Origin: Myxococcaceae bacterium | GTDB lineage: Bacteria > Myxococcota > Myxococcia > Myxococcales > Myxococcaceae | Direction of reading: 5' to 3' | Length of the DNA stretch: 35,224 nt | Assembly (NCBI GenBank): GCA_019694595.1 | Contig: JAIBBQ010000050.1 | Coordinates: forward strand, 1 to 35,224 | In this document: positions 19,616-27,755 of the stretch, piece after piece | How the letters are laid out: every line of letters begins with the position of its first letter | How positions within the stretch are numbered: position 1 is the first letter of the stretch | Position numbers and translations under genes: made by a program | The notes under the pieces: model-generated | Seen by the model: only the letters and a program-made list of their open reading frames with translations | Databases searched by the model: none | Told to the model about the DNA's origin: nothing

Positions 19616-21102
19616 AGCGAGGCGGCGGGAGCGCGGGGAAGAAGCGCGGCGGCGGTCCGGGCAAGAAGCGGAGCCCTCAGCCTGGTGGGCTGCGGCCCGC
19701 GCTCGCGCCCCAGAAGCCCGGCGGGGTGTCGCACAAGCGGCGCACCGACGAGGAGAAGCGCCGCAGCGACCTGTCGCCGTCGGAGCGCCCTGCCCGCATG
19801 GACCTGGTGTTCCAGTCCTGCCTGGTGGCCTACGGCTACGTCCGCCGGGAAGGCCGGCTGGCGGACCGCGCCCTGGACTTCACGCTGCGGCGGGCGAAGA
19901 CGCTGTACTCGCACGAGCGGCGGCTGGTCGCCGAGAGCGTGTACGGGCTCCTGCGGCGCCAGCGCCTGGTGGACTGGCTGCTGGAGCGAGGGCGGCCCGG
20001 GTTCGAGCGGGTGCCGGCCTCGGCGCAGGACCTGGCGCGGCTCATCGTCTCGCGCTCGCTGGAAGAGCCGAACCTGCGCTGGCTCAACGCGCTGTCGATG
20101 GCCACCGCGAGCGATCGCGCGCTGGTGGAGCGGGTGCCCGAGCTGCTGCGCGAGCTGGGGAAGCTGCCCGAGTCGGAACGCTTCGGCATCGAGCTGTCGG
20201 TCCCCGACTTCCTCGCGCAGCGGCTGATCGCCGAGCTGGGCCCCAGGGCGCACGCGGTGATGAGCGCGATGAACCTGCGCGCGCCGCTCACCGCCCGCAC
20301 CAACACGCTCAAGGGCACCCGCGACGAGCTGGTGAACCTGCTGCAGAGCGAAGATCTGCGCGTGCGCCCCACCCGGCGCTCGCCGCTGGGCGTGCTCCTG
20401 GACACCCGGGTGAACGCCTTCGGGCTGCAGGCGTTCCGCGACGGCCGCTTCGAGATCCAGGACGAAGGCAGCCAGCTGCTCGGCATGCTCGTCGACCCGA
20501 TGCCCACCAAGGCGGTCGACGCCTGCGCGGGCGCCGGTGGCAAGACGCTGCAGCTCGCGGCGGAGATGAAGAACCGCGGGGAGCTGTACGCGATGGACGT
20601 GGACGCGCCGCGGCTGGACGAGCTCAAGGACCGCGCGCGGCGCGCGGGTGTGCACAACGTGCGCGTCTCGCTGCTCCCCGGCGATGACCAGGGCGCCGAC
20701 GCGGCGGTGGGCGCGCTGGAGAAGAAGGCCGACCGCGTCTTCGTCGACGCGCCCTGCTCCGGCACCGGCACCTTCCGCCGCAAGCCCGACGCGCGCTACC
20801 GGCTCACCCCGGAGTCGCTCGACGAGCACGCCGCGCGCCAGCAGAAGCTGCTCGCTCGCTTCTCGCGCATGGTGAAGCCCGGGGGGCGGCTCATCTACGG
20901 CACCTGCAGCGTGCTCGAGAGCGAGAACGAGCAGGTGGTCGACGCCTTCCTCGAGGCCCACCCGGAGTTCTCGGTGATGAGCGCCGAGGGCCGCGTGCCC
21001 GCGGACACGCTGAGCGACCGGGGCTTCCTGCGGCTGTGGCCCGACGTGCACGACACCGACGGCTTCTTCGGGGCGATCCTGGTGCGCAGCAAGGCGCCCT
21101 GA
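19612..21102 (+). CDS. RsmB/NOL1/NOP2 family rRNA (cytosine-5-)-methyltransferase
   Basis: A 496-residue SAM-dependent RNA m5C methyltransferase. After a Lys/Arg/Gly-rich tail (about 1-60), an NusB-like helical domain (about 63-200; RREGRLADRALDFTLRRA) precedes the catalytic domain. The SAM loop is DACAGAGGKTLQL. The two catalytic cysteines are Cys382 in DAPCSGTGT (motif IV) and Cys432 in YGTCSVLESENE (motif VI). The NusB-like domain suggests 16S rRNA methyltransferase RsmB (C967 in E. coli), but other family members cannot be excluded. The basic tail may help RNA binding. The GTG start overlaps the upstream stop. Confidence 0.9.
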   Translation: MKRGGGSAGKKRGGGPGKKRSPQPGGLRPALAPQKPGGVSHKRRTDEEKRRSDLSPSERPARMDLVFQSCLVAYGYVRREGRLADRALDFTLRRAKTLYSHERRLVAESVYGLLRRQRLVDWLLERGRPGFERVPASAQDLARLIVSRSLEEPNLRWLNALSMATASDRALVERVPELLRELGKLPESERFGIELSVPDFLAQRLIAELGPRAHAVMSAMNLRAPLTARTNTLKGTRDELVNLLQSEDLRVRPTRRSPLGVLLDTRVNAFGLQAFRDGRFEIQDEGSQLLGMLVDPMPTKAVDACAGAGGKTLQLAAEMKNRGELYAMDVDAPRLDELKDRARRAGVHNVRVSLLPGDDQGADAAVGALEKKADRVFVDAPCSGTGTFRRKPDARYRLTPESLDEHAARQQKLLARFSRMVKPGGRLIYGTCSVLESENEQVVDAFLEAHPEFSVMSAEGRVPADTLSDRGFLRLWPDVHDTDGFFGAILVRSKAP

Positions 21103-21112
21103 GCCGCGCGCC

Positions 21113-22546
21113 TCACGGCGGCCCGAGCAGCCCGGCCGCAGGCCCAGGACCTTCGAGCGTCTGCAGGAACGCCGCGAGGTCCGATCGCTCGCGCTCGCTC
21201 AGGCCCAGCGCGTGGAGCTCGTTGGTCCCCGGGTAGCCGCCAGGGTCTCCGCCGCGGTCGAAGAAGTCGATCACCTGGGTGATGGTGCGCAGCTGGCCGG
21301 TGTGCATGAACGCCGGCCGCGAAGACGCACAGCGGAGCGTCGGGGTGCGGAACGCTCCGGCGAGCTCCGGTGCCACCGAGGAGGGCAGCCGGGCGTCGTC
21401 CCCGTCGCTGAAGGCGCTGCGGGTGTTCACCGGGCTGGCGATCGCCTTGGGCAGCCCGGCGACCGCCCCCGGGTCGTCGGCGTCGAGGAACACCACCGCC
21501 ACCGTCTCCGCCTTGAGCCCGACGTTGTGGAACTTCTGGTCCGAGAAGAACGGGCCCGCGTGGCAGGTGGCGCATTGCCCCTTGCCGACGAAGAGCGCGG
21601 CGCCGCGCTGCTCGGCGCGCGAGAGCGCCGCGGCGTCGCCGTGCATCCACCGATCGAACCGGCCCTGGCCACAGGTGAGCCTGCGCTCGTAGGCGGCGAT
21701 CGCCTTGCCGAGGTTCACCACCACGCGCAGCACGGCCTGGCGGTCGGCGGCGGCCAGGCCGTCGAACTCCGCGCCGTCGCCGGGGTTGCCGTGGCACTCG
21801 TACGTCTTCGGGGTGAGCTTGCGGCAGCCGGTGGTCGCCGCCGTCAACTGAGGGAAGCGCTTCGCATCGTCCAGCGCGGGCATCGGACCGAAGACCGCCT
21901 CGTACTCGGCGCGGTAGCGGGCGAAGACCTGCTCGGCGACGAAGAGGAGCGAGCTGTTCATCTCGTCGCGCGACTCGATGGGCCCGAAGACCTGGTTGAA
22001 GAGCGCGTCACGGCTCCCGTCCCACATCAGGAGCTTGGCCTGCCCCACGTCGAGCAGCGACGGAGTGCGGCGAAGGCCCCAGCCCGCGGCGAGGGAGATC
22101 TGGTGGCCCAGGGTGCGGGCGTCGGAGAAGCCGGCGTCGGCGACGTGGCAGCCGGCGCAGGAGACCTTGCCGGTCTCGCCGACGCGCCCGAGCGTCTCCG
22201 GGGAACCGTCGTTGTCGCCGTCGAGCAGCGCCCCGGAGAAGCCGGGGTCGAAGAAGAAGCGCTGGCCCAGCCGGGCGGCGGCGGCGGAGTCACCGAAGGC
22301 GTTGCTCACGTCGACCACCGGCCCGGGCAAGGCCTGCGGCGAGAGCGCCTCGAGGGCAGCCCTCTGCGCCGACGTGAAGAGCGGCGCCGGGTCGTTCGGA
22401 TCCTCTCCAGCGTCGGCGGTGCCCGCGTCGAGCTCTCCGGCGTCCACGCCGGCGTCCGGACGGTCGACACCGGAGTCGGGCCCCGAGGTGCCTGGAGCGC
22501 ACGCGGCGACGGTCGCGAGGAGCGCCAGGGCGAGGCGCTGGCTCAC
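21113..22546 (-). CDS. Diheme cytochrome c peroxidase / MauG-family lipoprotein
   Basis: A 477-residue exported diheme protein. The start MSQRLALALLATVAAC is a lipoprotein signal (Cys16). A DAG-repeat acidic linker (to about residue 52) leads to the CCP/MauG domain. Two heme c sites are visible: CAGCH (130-134) and CATCH (325-329). LGQRFFFDPGFSG, TPSLLDVG, MWDGSRDALFNQ, PIESRDEMN, FRTPTLR and FMHTGQL are family motifs. An insertion with two extra Cys (about 241 and 251) may form a disulfide. The family either detoxifies peroxide or oxidises residues of a partner protein (MauG, MbnH). The GTG overlaps the stop of the upstream Trp-rich lipoprotein gene, so the two are made together, and the partner may be its substrate. 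Confidence 0.93.
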   Translation of the reverse strand: MSQRLALALLATVAACAPGTSGPDSGVDRPDAGVDAGELDAGTADAGEDPNDPAPLFTSAQRAALEALSPQALPGPVVDVSNAFGDSAAAARLGQRFFFDPGFSGALLDGDNDGSPETLGRVGETGKVSCAGCHVADAGFSDARTLGHQISLAAGWGLRRTPSLLDVGQAKLLMWDGSRDALFNQVFGPIESRDEMNSSLLFVAEQVFARYRAEYEAVFGPMPALDDAKRFPQLTAATTGCRKLTPKTYECHGNPGDGAEFDGLAAADRQAVLRVVVNLGKAIAAYERRLTCGQGRFDRWMHGDAAALSRAEQRGAALFVGKGQCATCHAGPFFSDQKFHNVGLKAETVAVVFLDADDPGAVAGLPKAIASPVNTRSAFSDGDDARLPSSVAPELAGAFRTPTLRCASSRPAFMHTGQLRTITQVIDFFDRGGDPGGYPGTNELHALGLSERERSDLAAFLQTLEGPGPAAGLLGPP

Positions 22547-24822
22547 TGCAGCCCCGAGGCGGGCACGCAGGGGAAGCGGTTCGTGTCCCAGGCCGGCTCG
22601 GCGACGCCGCTCGAGAAGCCGAGGTTGTCCCAGTGCCGGCTGGACATGACCTGCTGGTGATCGATCCAGTGGGTGGCCCAGCTGCCGAGGTCGACGCCCG
22701 AGTGGTAGAGCACGTTGCCGAAGGTGACGGTGGCCGGGCCCGCGGGGAACTTGCCCGCCGGGAGATCGACGCAGCCGTACGGCTGGCCGCCGAAGAAGAC
22801 GTAGACGCGCTGGGTGCTGGCGTAGACGTCGACGCGCGAGACGCGGTCGCCGCCCGCCTGGTCGATCATCTCCGGGTTGGGTGCGAGGAACGACGTGGCG
22901 CCGGACTTCAGGTGGTACAGGTCCCACCGCGGGCACTGGTTGTTCACGTCCCAGGTGCGGTGATCGCAGAGCTGCACCTGCAGATCGACCGGCCCGTCGC
23001 CGATCGTCTGCACGATGATCGTGGTGCCGGCGGCGAGGTTGTCCTGCACCGGCCAGCTGCGGTCGGAGATCAGCACCTGGGGGTAGCGCCGGCCGGTCGA
23101 GAACCAGTCGACCTCGAAGGTGGTGTGGAGGAACGAGGCCGCCGCCATGGTGCCCTTGGTCTTGGGGGTGAGGCGGAACTTGCCGTTGGTGTCGGCCGCC
23201 CAGTCCGCGAAGGTGACCCAGAGTTCCCCCATCACCACGCCGAGGCCCCACTCGACGGAGGCGGTCGAATAGAAGCCGGCGTTGAAGGTCGGGCTGTCCA
23301 TGAAGGTGGTCTTGAAGCCCGCGTTGGTGGGGGCCGAGAAGGTCTCCGCCTGGGCGAAGCTGGCCGACCAGTCCATCGCGGGGAGCGGCGCGGGCGAGAC
23401 CTTGAGACACGCGCGGGCCACCGGCCGGGGCCTGCTGCTCGCGGCGCCCTGCCCGTTGACGAAGACCTCGCCGTTGGGGTCGGCGGCGCGGACCTGCGCC
23501 GGGGTGAGGAACGCCGGGTACGTCACCCCGTCCTCGGTGAGCGGCGCGCGCGCGGTGGGCGAGAGGTGGCCCTGGAACGGGCACTGCGCGTCGAGCGCCT
23601 CGACCACCAGCGTGGTGCTGCCGGTGAGACCCGACCAGCGCAGCCGGGAGATCGGCTGGCTCTGCTGGCGGTAGGCGCGCTGGAAGCGGGTCTCGCCCAC
23701 CACGAGCTCGTCGTGCGAGCGGCCGCAGCCGTTCTCGTAGAACACGCGCTTGAGCGCGCGGGTGCCCGCGGCCGGCGCGGACAGCACGTTGAAGGCCAGC
23801 GTCGGAGCGCCCCCGCGCGCCGTCTTCTCGGGGCCGTCGGTGAAGTAGAGCACCGCGTTGTTGTTGCCCTTGGCGGTGTACACGCCGCGGGTGACGCCGG
23901 TCTGCGCCGCGGCAGGCGCGTACCCGAGGATCCCGTCGTCGCGGAAGCGCTGGGTGAGCAGCGTGGTGCGGGTCGCCTCGCTCGTCGTGTAGGTCTTCAC
24001 CCGCGATTCGGTCCACCGCATGAAGTAGCAGGAGTTGTCGGCGTCGGTGGCGGAGTCGCCCAGCGCGTAGACCGGCACGCGATCCGCCGCGGGCGACGCG
24101 AAGAGGTAGCCGAGCGTCGCTTCCTGCGTGCTGCGGGTGTAGCCGCTGATCGACTGGGTGAGCTGGGTCTTCACCGCGCCGCTCTGCACCTGGGCGTTGT
24201 TCTCCAGCGTGCTCGCGGGAGCGGCCCGATCGCCGGCGCAGCGGTAGGTCGCGTTGCGCACCACGAGCACGCCGGCGTCGCTGGTGAGCACGTCGGCGGC
24301 CGAGGGCTGCAGGTACACGCGGTAGTCGCGGGCGCCGTCCACCGGTTCGAAGGTGATCTCCGCCGAGTCGTTGCGCACCACCGCGGCCACGTCCTGGAGG
24401 AGCGCGATGCCCGCGTCGTCGCCGTCGCACGGCACCGCGGTGATCACCACGCCGGTGCCGCCACCTGCGGCGCCGCCGCCGCTGGACGCAGTGCCTCCCG
24501 CAGCCCCGCCGCCCGAAGCGCCCTGCCCGCCGCCCGTCGACCCCTGCCCGCCGCCAGCGCCCGCCTGGCCTCCACCGCTGGCACCTTGCCCACCGCCGGA
24601 GGTGGCCTGGCCGCCACCGGCCCCTTCGAGACTTCCGCCGCCGCTGGCCTGGGTGCCTCCGCCCGAGCCGCCGCCGCTGCTGACGGCGCCTCCGGCAGCG
24701 CCGCCACCTGCGCTGCCCATCTGGCCAACACCTTCGCCACAGGCGGTGAGCGCGATCAGTGCCGCCACCGAGAAGAGCCGCAGAGCGCCGAGGGTCATGC
24801 CCAGGGGCTGAGCAATCGACAT
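22543..24822 (-). CDS. Large Trp-rich lipoprotein of unknown function, partner of the diheme enzyme
   Basis: A 759-residue protein. The leader (MSIAQPLGMTLGALRLFSVA then ALIALTAC) has its lipobox Cys at 28. GAGG just upstream favours this ATG over one eight codons later. Residues 36-124 are a Gly/Ser/Ala/Gln linker with GGGQxxx repeats. An Fn3-like strand pattern follows (AEITFEPVDGARDYRVYLQP). The last 277 residues contain 12 Trp and look beta-rich, perhaps lectin- or LamG-like (for example RVYVFFGGQPYGCVDLPAGK). No enzyme motif was found. It is the first gene of a two-gene unit with the diheme MauG-family protein (GTGA). I do not recognise the family. Confidence 0.8.
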   Translation of the reverse strand: MSIAQPLGMTLGALRLFSVAALIALTACGEGVGQMGSAGGGAAGGAVSSGGGSGGGTQASGGGSLEGAGGGQATSGGGQGASGGGQAGAGGGQGSTGGGQGASGGGAAGGTASSGGGAAGGGTGVVITAVPCDGDDAGIALLQDVAAVVRNDSAEITFEPVDGARDYRVYLQPSAADVLTSDAGVLVVRNATYRCAGDRAAPASTLENNAQVQSGAVKTQLTQSISGYTRSTQEATLGYLFASPAADRVPVYALGDSATDADNSCYFMRWTESRVKTYTTSEATRTTLLTQRFRDDGILGYAPAAAQTGVTRGVYTAKGNNNAVLYFTDGPEKTARGGAPTLAFNVLSAPAAGTRALKRVFYENGCGRSHDELVVGETRFQRAYRQQSQPISRLRWSGLTGSTTLVVEALDAQCPFQGHLSPTARAPLTEDGVTYPAFLTPAQVRAADPNGEVFVNGQGAASSRPRPVARACLKVSPAPLPAMDWSASFAQAETFSAPTNAGFKTTFMDSPTFNAGFYSTASVEWGLGVVMGELWVTFADWAADTNGKFRLTPKTKGTMAAASFLHTTFEVDWFSTGRRYPQVLISDRSWPVQDNLAAGTTIIVQTIGDGPVDLQVQLCDHRTWDVNNQCPRWDLYHLKSGATSFLAPNPEMIDQAGGDRVSRVDVYASTQRVYVFFGGQPYGCVDLPAGKFPAGPATVTFGNVLYHSGVDLGSWATHWIDHQQVMSSRHWDNLGFSSGVAEPAWDTNRFPCVPASGLQ
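24514..24618 (-). repeat. Five 21-base repeats encoding GGGQxxx
   Basis: Residues 69-103 of the Trp-rich lipoprotein consist of five consecutive 7-residue units beginning GGGQ (followed by ATS, GAS, AGA, GST and GAS). They form the core of a longer Gly-rich linker (residues 36-124). Such repeats can vary in copy number by slippage. The linker probably holds the folded domain away from the membrane. Confidence 0.7.
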
Positions 24823-24976
24823 GCCTCGAAAGTCCCCAACGGTTTCAGCACCTTGCTGCCTCGCGAGGCGCCCCCCAACTGATGCATCGCCACCACAGGT
24901 GGACCGAGGCTTCCCCAGGGGGCGATGTGTGCCTGCGCTCGCCTGCACCGCGCGCGGCCGGTAGCGTGCGCCCTTC
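24823..24976. promoter_or_regulatory. Divergent intergenic region with several palindromes
   Basis: This is the largest gene-free gap in the window, between the Trp-rich lipoprotein and the RDD gene. It contains the perfect 12-base palindrome GCCTCGCGAGGC (24858-24869), GATGCATC (24881-24888) and the dyad CCACC-ACA-GGTGG (24890-24902). One or more could be regulator sites for the divergent genes. No convincing -35/-10 pair was seen. Confidence 0.3.
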
Positions 24977-25687
24977 GTGGAGTCCCAGGCGTCCAGCGGC
25001 ATCACCGTCGCCACCCCGGAACGGGTGGCGCTCGACCTTCCGGTGGCGGGCATCGGGCACCGCGCGCTCGCCTGGCTGGCGGATGCTGGGGTGATGTTCG
25101 TCGCCCTGTTGCTCGTCTACTTCGTCTATTCGCTGGTGGGCCGCAGCGTGCTCGAGGTGGCGCAGGATCTCTCGGGAGCCGGCCGCGCGGTCGCCCTGCT
25201 CGCCGGGTTCGCCATCCTCCAGGGGTACTGGTCGGGCTTCGAGATCGCCTGGCGGGGACAGACGCCGGGCAAGCGGCTGCTGCGCATTCGCGTGGTGCGG
25301 CGCGATGGCGCCCCAGCTTCGGCCTTCGAGCTGGTCACCCGCAACCTGCTGCGGGCGATCGACTTCCTGCCCATGTGCTACCCGGCCGGCGTGGTGACCA
25401 TGCTCGTCGATCGCCACCACCGGAGGCTGGGCGACCTGGTGGCGGGCACCGTGCTGGTGCGCGAGGAGCGCATCGCGCTGTCTCGCTACACCGACGCCGC
25501 CGCTTCGACGCTCCCGGTGGCCCAGTTCGAGACGGTGACTGCGTTGCTCGCGCGCTGGGACATGCTGGAGCCCGAGGCCCGGCTCCGGGTGGCGTCGGGG
25601 GTGCTGACCGGGCTCGGCCAGCCCACGCCCGGCGACGAGGCCTCGGCCCGGGCGTCGCTGGAGCGCTTGCTGAGGCGCGATGGCTGA
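24977..25687 (+). CDS. RDD family membrane protein
   Basis: A 236-residue inner-membrane protein from a GTG start. The RDD domain (about 20-162) has three hydrophobic helices (AGVMFVALLLVYFVYSLVG; AVALLAGFAILQGYW; IDFLPMCYPAGVVTMLV) and the typical segments GIGHRALAWLADA, TPGKRLLRIRVVRRDG and RRLGDLVAGTVLVR. In this copy the namesake Arg-Asp-Asp triplet is degenerate. A soluble C-terminal part of about 70 residues follows. RDD genes are often next to SpoIIM-like genes, as here (8-base overlap), and frequently near MoxR/DUF58 clusters, which are not seen in this window. Confidence 0.9.
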   Translation: MESQASSGITVATPERVALDLPVAGIGHRALAWLADAGVMFVALLLVYFVYSLVGRSVLEVAQDLSGAGRAVALLAGFAILQGYWSGFEIAWRGQTPGKRLLRIRVVRRDGAPASAFELVTRNLLRAIDFLPMCYPAGVVTMLVDRHHRRLGDLVAGTVLVREERIALSRYTDAAASTLPVAQFETVTALLARWDMLEPEARLRVASGVLTGLGQPTPGDEASARASLERLLRRDG

Positions 25688-26660
25688 GCCGATCACCGCG
25701 TTCGTCGCCCGCCGAGAACCCGACTGGCGCGCCCTGGAGGCGTTGCTGGAACGCCTCGAGCGATCGACGCTCACGCTGGCGGAGATCGAGCAGCTCGACC
25801 GGCTGTACCGGCGGGCGAGCGCCGACCTGGCGCGGGCGCAGGCGAGCTACCCCGGCACCGATGCGGCACGGTTCCTCAACCAGCTCTGCGGGCGGGCCTA
25901 CGGCGGCGTGTACCGGCCGACGGTCAATCGCCTGGGGGCGCTCAAGCGCTTCTACGCCGTCGAGCTCCCCGGGCTGGTGCGCGCCGAGTGGCGGGCGATC
26001 GCGGTGAGCGCGGCGCTCATGGGGCTCGGGGTGATCCTCGGCGCGACCACCGTGGCGCTGGAGCCGACCGGGGTCGCCCTGCTGGTGCCGGATCAGATCC
26101 AGGAGACGGTGGCCCGGGGCCAGCTGTGGACCGACACCATCGAAGGCCAGTCGGCGTCCTCCGAGCTGGCGGTGCGCATCCTCACCAACAACCTGCAGGT
26201 GACGCTGCAGGTCTTCGCCTTCGGGCTCACCTTCGGGGTGCTCACCGTGGTGGGGCTGCTCGCCAACGGCCTGCAGATCGGCGCGCTGGTCACCCACTGC
26301 TTCCAGCACGGGCTGGGCGGAGGCCTGCTGGTCTTCATGGCGGCGCACGGCCCGCTCGAGCTGTCGATCATCGCCATCTCCGGCGGCGCAGGGCTGCTGC
26401 TCGCCCAGGGCCTGCTGCTGCCTGGCGAACGGACGCGCGCCGAGGCGCTGCGAACGCGTGGCGCGCGCGCGGTGCGGCTGGTGCTGGGGTGTGCGCCGAT
26501 CCTGGCGCTGACCGGGGTGATCGAAGGCTTCGTCAGCCCGGGACACCTGTTTCCCGCGCCGGCCAAGATCGCGCTCGGCCTGACGCTGGGCTGCGTGTTC
26601 TGGCTCTGGCTCCTGCGGTCAGGCCGCGGCGCCGGGCAGCTCGGCGACGACGGGCGCTGA
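25680..26660 (+). CDS. SpoIIM / DUF95 family membrane protein
   Basis: A 326-residue membrane protein. A cytoplasmic helical part (about 1-95, with DWRALEALLERLE and DRLYRRASADLARAQ) is followed by about five TM segments (for example IAVSAALMGLGVILGA and VFAFGLTFGVLTVVGLLANG). NNLQVTLQVFAFG and HGPLELSIIAISGGAGL match the stage II sporulation protein M family. Outside endospore formers these proteins are of unknown function and usually pair with RDD proteins. The ATG lies inside the end of the RDD gene. Its 3' end overlaps the convergent J-domain gene by 42 bases. Confidence 0.9.
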   Translation: MAEPITAFVARREPDWRALEALLERLERSTLTLAEIEQLDRLYRRASADLARAQASYPGTDAARFLNQLCGRAYGGVYRPTVNRLGALKRFYAVELPGLVRAEWRAIAVSAALMGLGVILGATTVALEPTGVALLVPDQIQETVARGQLWTDTIEGQSASSELAVRILTNNLQVTLQVFAFGLTFGVLTVVGLLANGLQIGALVTHCFQHGLGGGLLVFMAAHGPLELSIIAISGGAGLLLAQGLLLPGERTRAEALRTRGARAVRLVLGCAPILALTGVIEGFVSPGHLFPAPAKIALGLTLGCVFWLWLLRSGRGAGQLGDDGR

Positions 26661-27122
26661 ACCCGCGCCCAGGCGTTCCTGGCGGCGCTTCTCGCGGTGC
26701 GACTGCACCTTCTCGTACGCCTCGTTGAGCGCGCGCATCTTGTCCGCCGAGCCGCCGCGGTCCGGGTGGTGCTCCCGGGCGAGCTCGAGGTAGCGCTCGC
26801 GCACCCGCTCCTCGGTGTCGAAGGGCGAGACCCCGAGCATGCGGTAGGGGTCCTGGTCGTCGAGGGCGTTGAGCCAGCGCTCCAGCCGCGCCTTGACCTG
26901 GTCGAAGGCGGTCGGCGCGGCAGGTCTCGGCGCGCGGGTGCGGAACTTGGCGTCGGCGCGGAAGACCTCGGTGTACAGGCTCGAGACCCAGCGGTGGCAG
27001 CGCGCACAGTGGAAGTAGCGGACGGGCGAGCCAGCCGTGTGCTGGGTCGTCATCCGGATCCCGCAGTGGGTGCACTCGACGTCGACGTCTTCCAGGGTCA
27101 CGGTGGCGGCGCGCTGGCGCAA
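26619..27122 (-). CDS. Zinc-ribbon and J-domain protein
   Basis: A 167-residue protein if the TTG start is used (AGGA 10 bases upstream). A GTG seven codons later is the alternative and lacks a ribosome-binding site. The N-terminus has two Cys pairs (CTHC 17-20, CARC 39-42) forming a zinc ribbon. A basic/Pro linker leads to a J-domain near the C-terminus (about 90-145): DPYRMLGVSP, YLELAREHHPDRGGS with HPD at 119-121, and MRALNEAYEKV. J-domains stimulate Hsp70 ATPase. Type I DnaJ proteins have the J-domain first and a four-repeat zinc domain in the middle, so this is a different, likely specialised co-chaperone. It is divergent from the HEAT gene. Confidence 0.85.
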   Translation of the reverse strand: MRQRAATVTLEDVDVECTHCGIRMTTQHTAGSPVRYFHCARCHRWVSSLYTEVFRADAKFRTRAPRPAAPTAFDQVKARLERWLNALDDQDPYRMLGVSPFDTEERVRERYLELAREHHPDRGGSADKMRALNEAYEKVQSHREKRRQERLGAGSAPVVAELPGAAA

Positions 27123-27218
27123 GGTCGTGGGTTCCTTTCCACTGCTACAGATCTGCAGCCCGTTGTACCGTCGCCGTGACGCGGCGCAAGAAAACGGCCG
27201 CGCATCGCGGAGGACCAC

Positions 27219-27755
27219 GTGAGAGACGCCCTTCCCCTGCTGCTCCTGGCAGCGTCGACCGCCTTCGGGGCCGGCAACAAGCTCGGCAGCCCGCGGGAAG
27301 ACGACGCCCCCGCCGTCGCCAAGCTGGGCCCGGCGAGCGAGGAGCCGGCGCTGCTGCGCGGACTGCTGTGGGCCTTCGAGCCCGCGCCCTCGGAGATCCG
27401 GGTGCTGGCGGTGGAAGACCTGGGGCTCCTCGGCGATCCCCGTGCGCTGAACGCGCTGGCGCAGCTGATCGGCGACTCGAACCCCATGGTGCAGACGGCG
27501 GCGATCCGCGCCATCGGCGCCATGCGGAACCCGCGGGCGGAAGAGATCCTCTCCAACGTGGTGCGCCACCCGAGCCTGCCGGAGAAGCTCAAGGTGCAGG
27601 CGATCGAGACGCTGTTGCTCCAGAACACGCGCAGCTCGCTGCTCTTCCTGCACCTGGTGGCGCGCAGCCCGCTCTTCTCGTTCAACCTGCAGAACGCGGC
27701 GCGCCGCGTGCTCCAGAACACCACGCCCGAGGCCATGGGCCGCACGGGGACCTGA
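27219..27755 (+). CDS. Exported HEAT-repeat protein
   Basis: A 178-residue protein from a GTG preceded by a strong GGAGG. The leader MRDALPLLLLAASTAFGAG suggests export to the periplasm. Helical repeats follow: SEIRVLAVEDLGLLGDPRAL, PMVQTAAIRAIGAMRNPRAE, and a third around LKVQAIETLLLQN. The pattern is of HEAT or PBS-lyase type, which mediates protein binding. The TGA shares one base with the proC start (TGATG), so the two are coupled, though a functional link between a secreted HEAT protein and proline synthesis is not obvious. Confidence 0.82.
   Translation: MRDALPLLLLAASTAFGAGNKLGSPREDDAPAVAKLGPASEEPALLRGLLWAFEPAPSEIRVLAVEDLGLLGDPRALNALAQLIGDSNPMVQTAAIRAIGAMRNPRAEEILSNVVRHPSLPEKLKVQAIETLLLQNTRSSLLFLHLVARSPLFSFNLQNAARRVLQNTTPEAMGRTGT

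Noticed and set aside
24451-24717. Gly-rich repeat tract as a minisatellite or CRISPR-like repeat
   Set aside because: It is in frame throughout, has a 7-codon period with diverged third bases, and reads as a flexible protein linker.
24353-24811. Pro-rich open frame on the plus strand
   Set aside because: It is the reverse complement of the Gly-rich linker of the Trp-rich lipoprotein; the poly-Pro is simply the antisense of Gly codons.
25680-26660. SpoIIM-like gene as evidence of endospore formation
   Set aside because: The family is widespread in non-sporulating bacteria next to RDD genes, and nothing else in the window concerns endospores.
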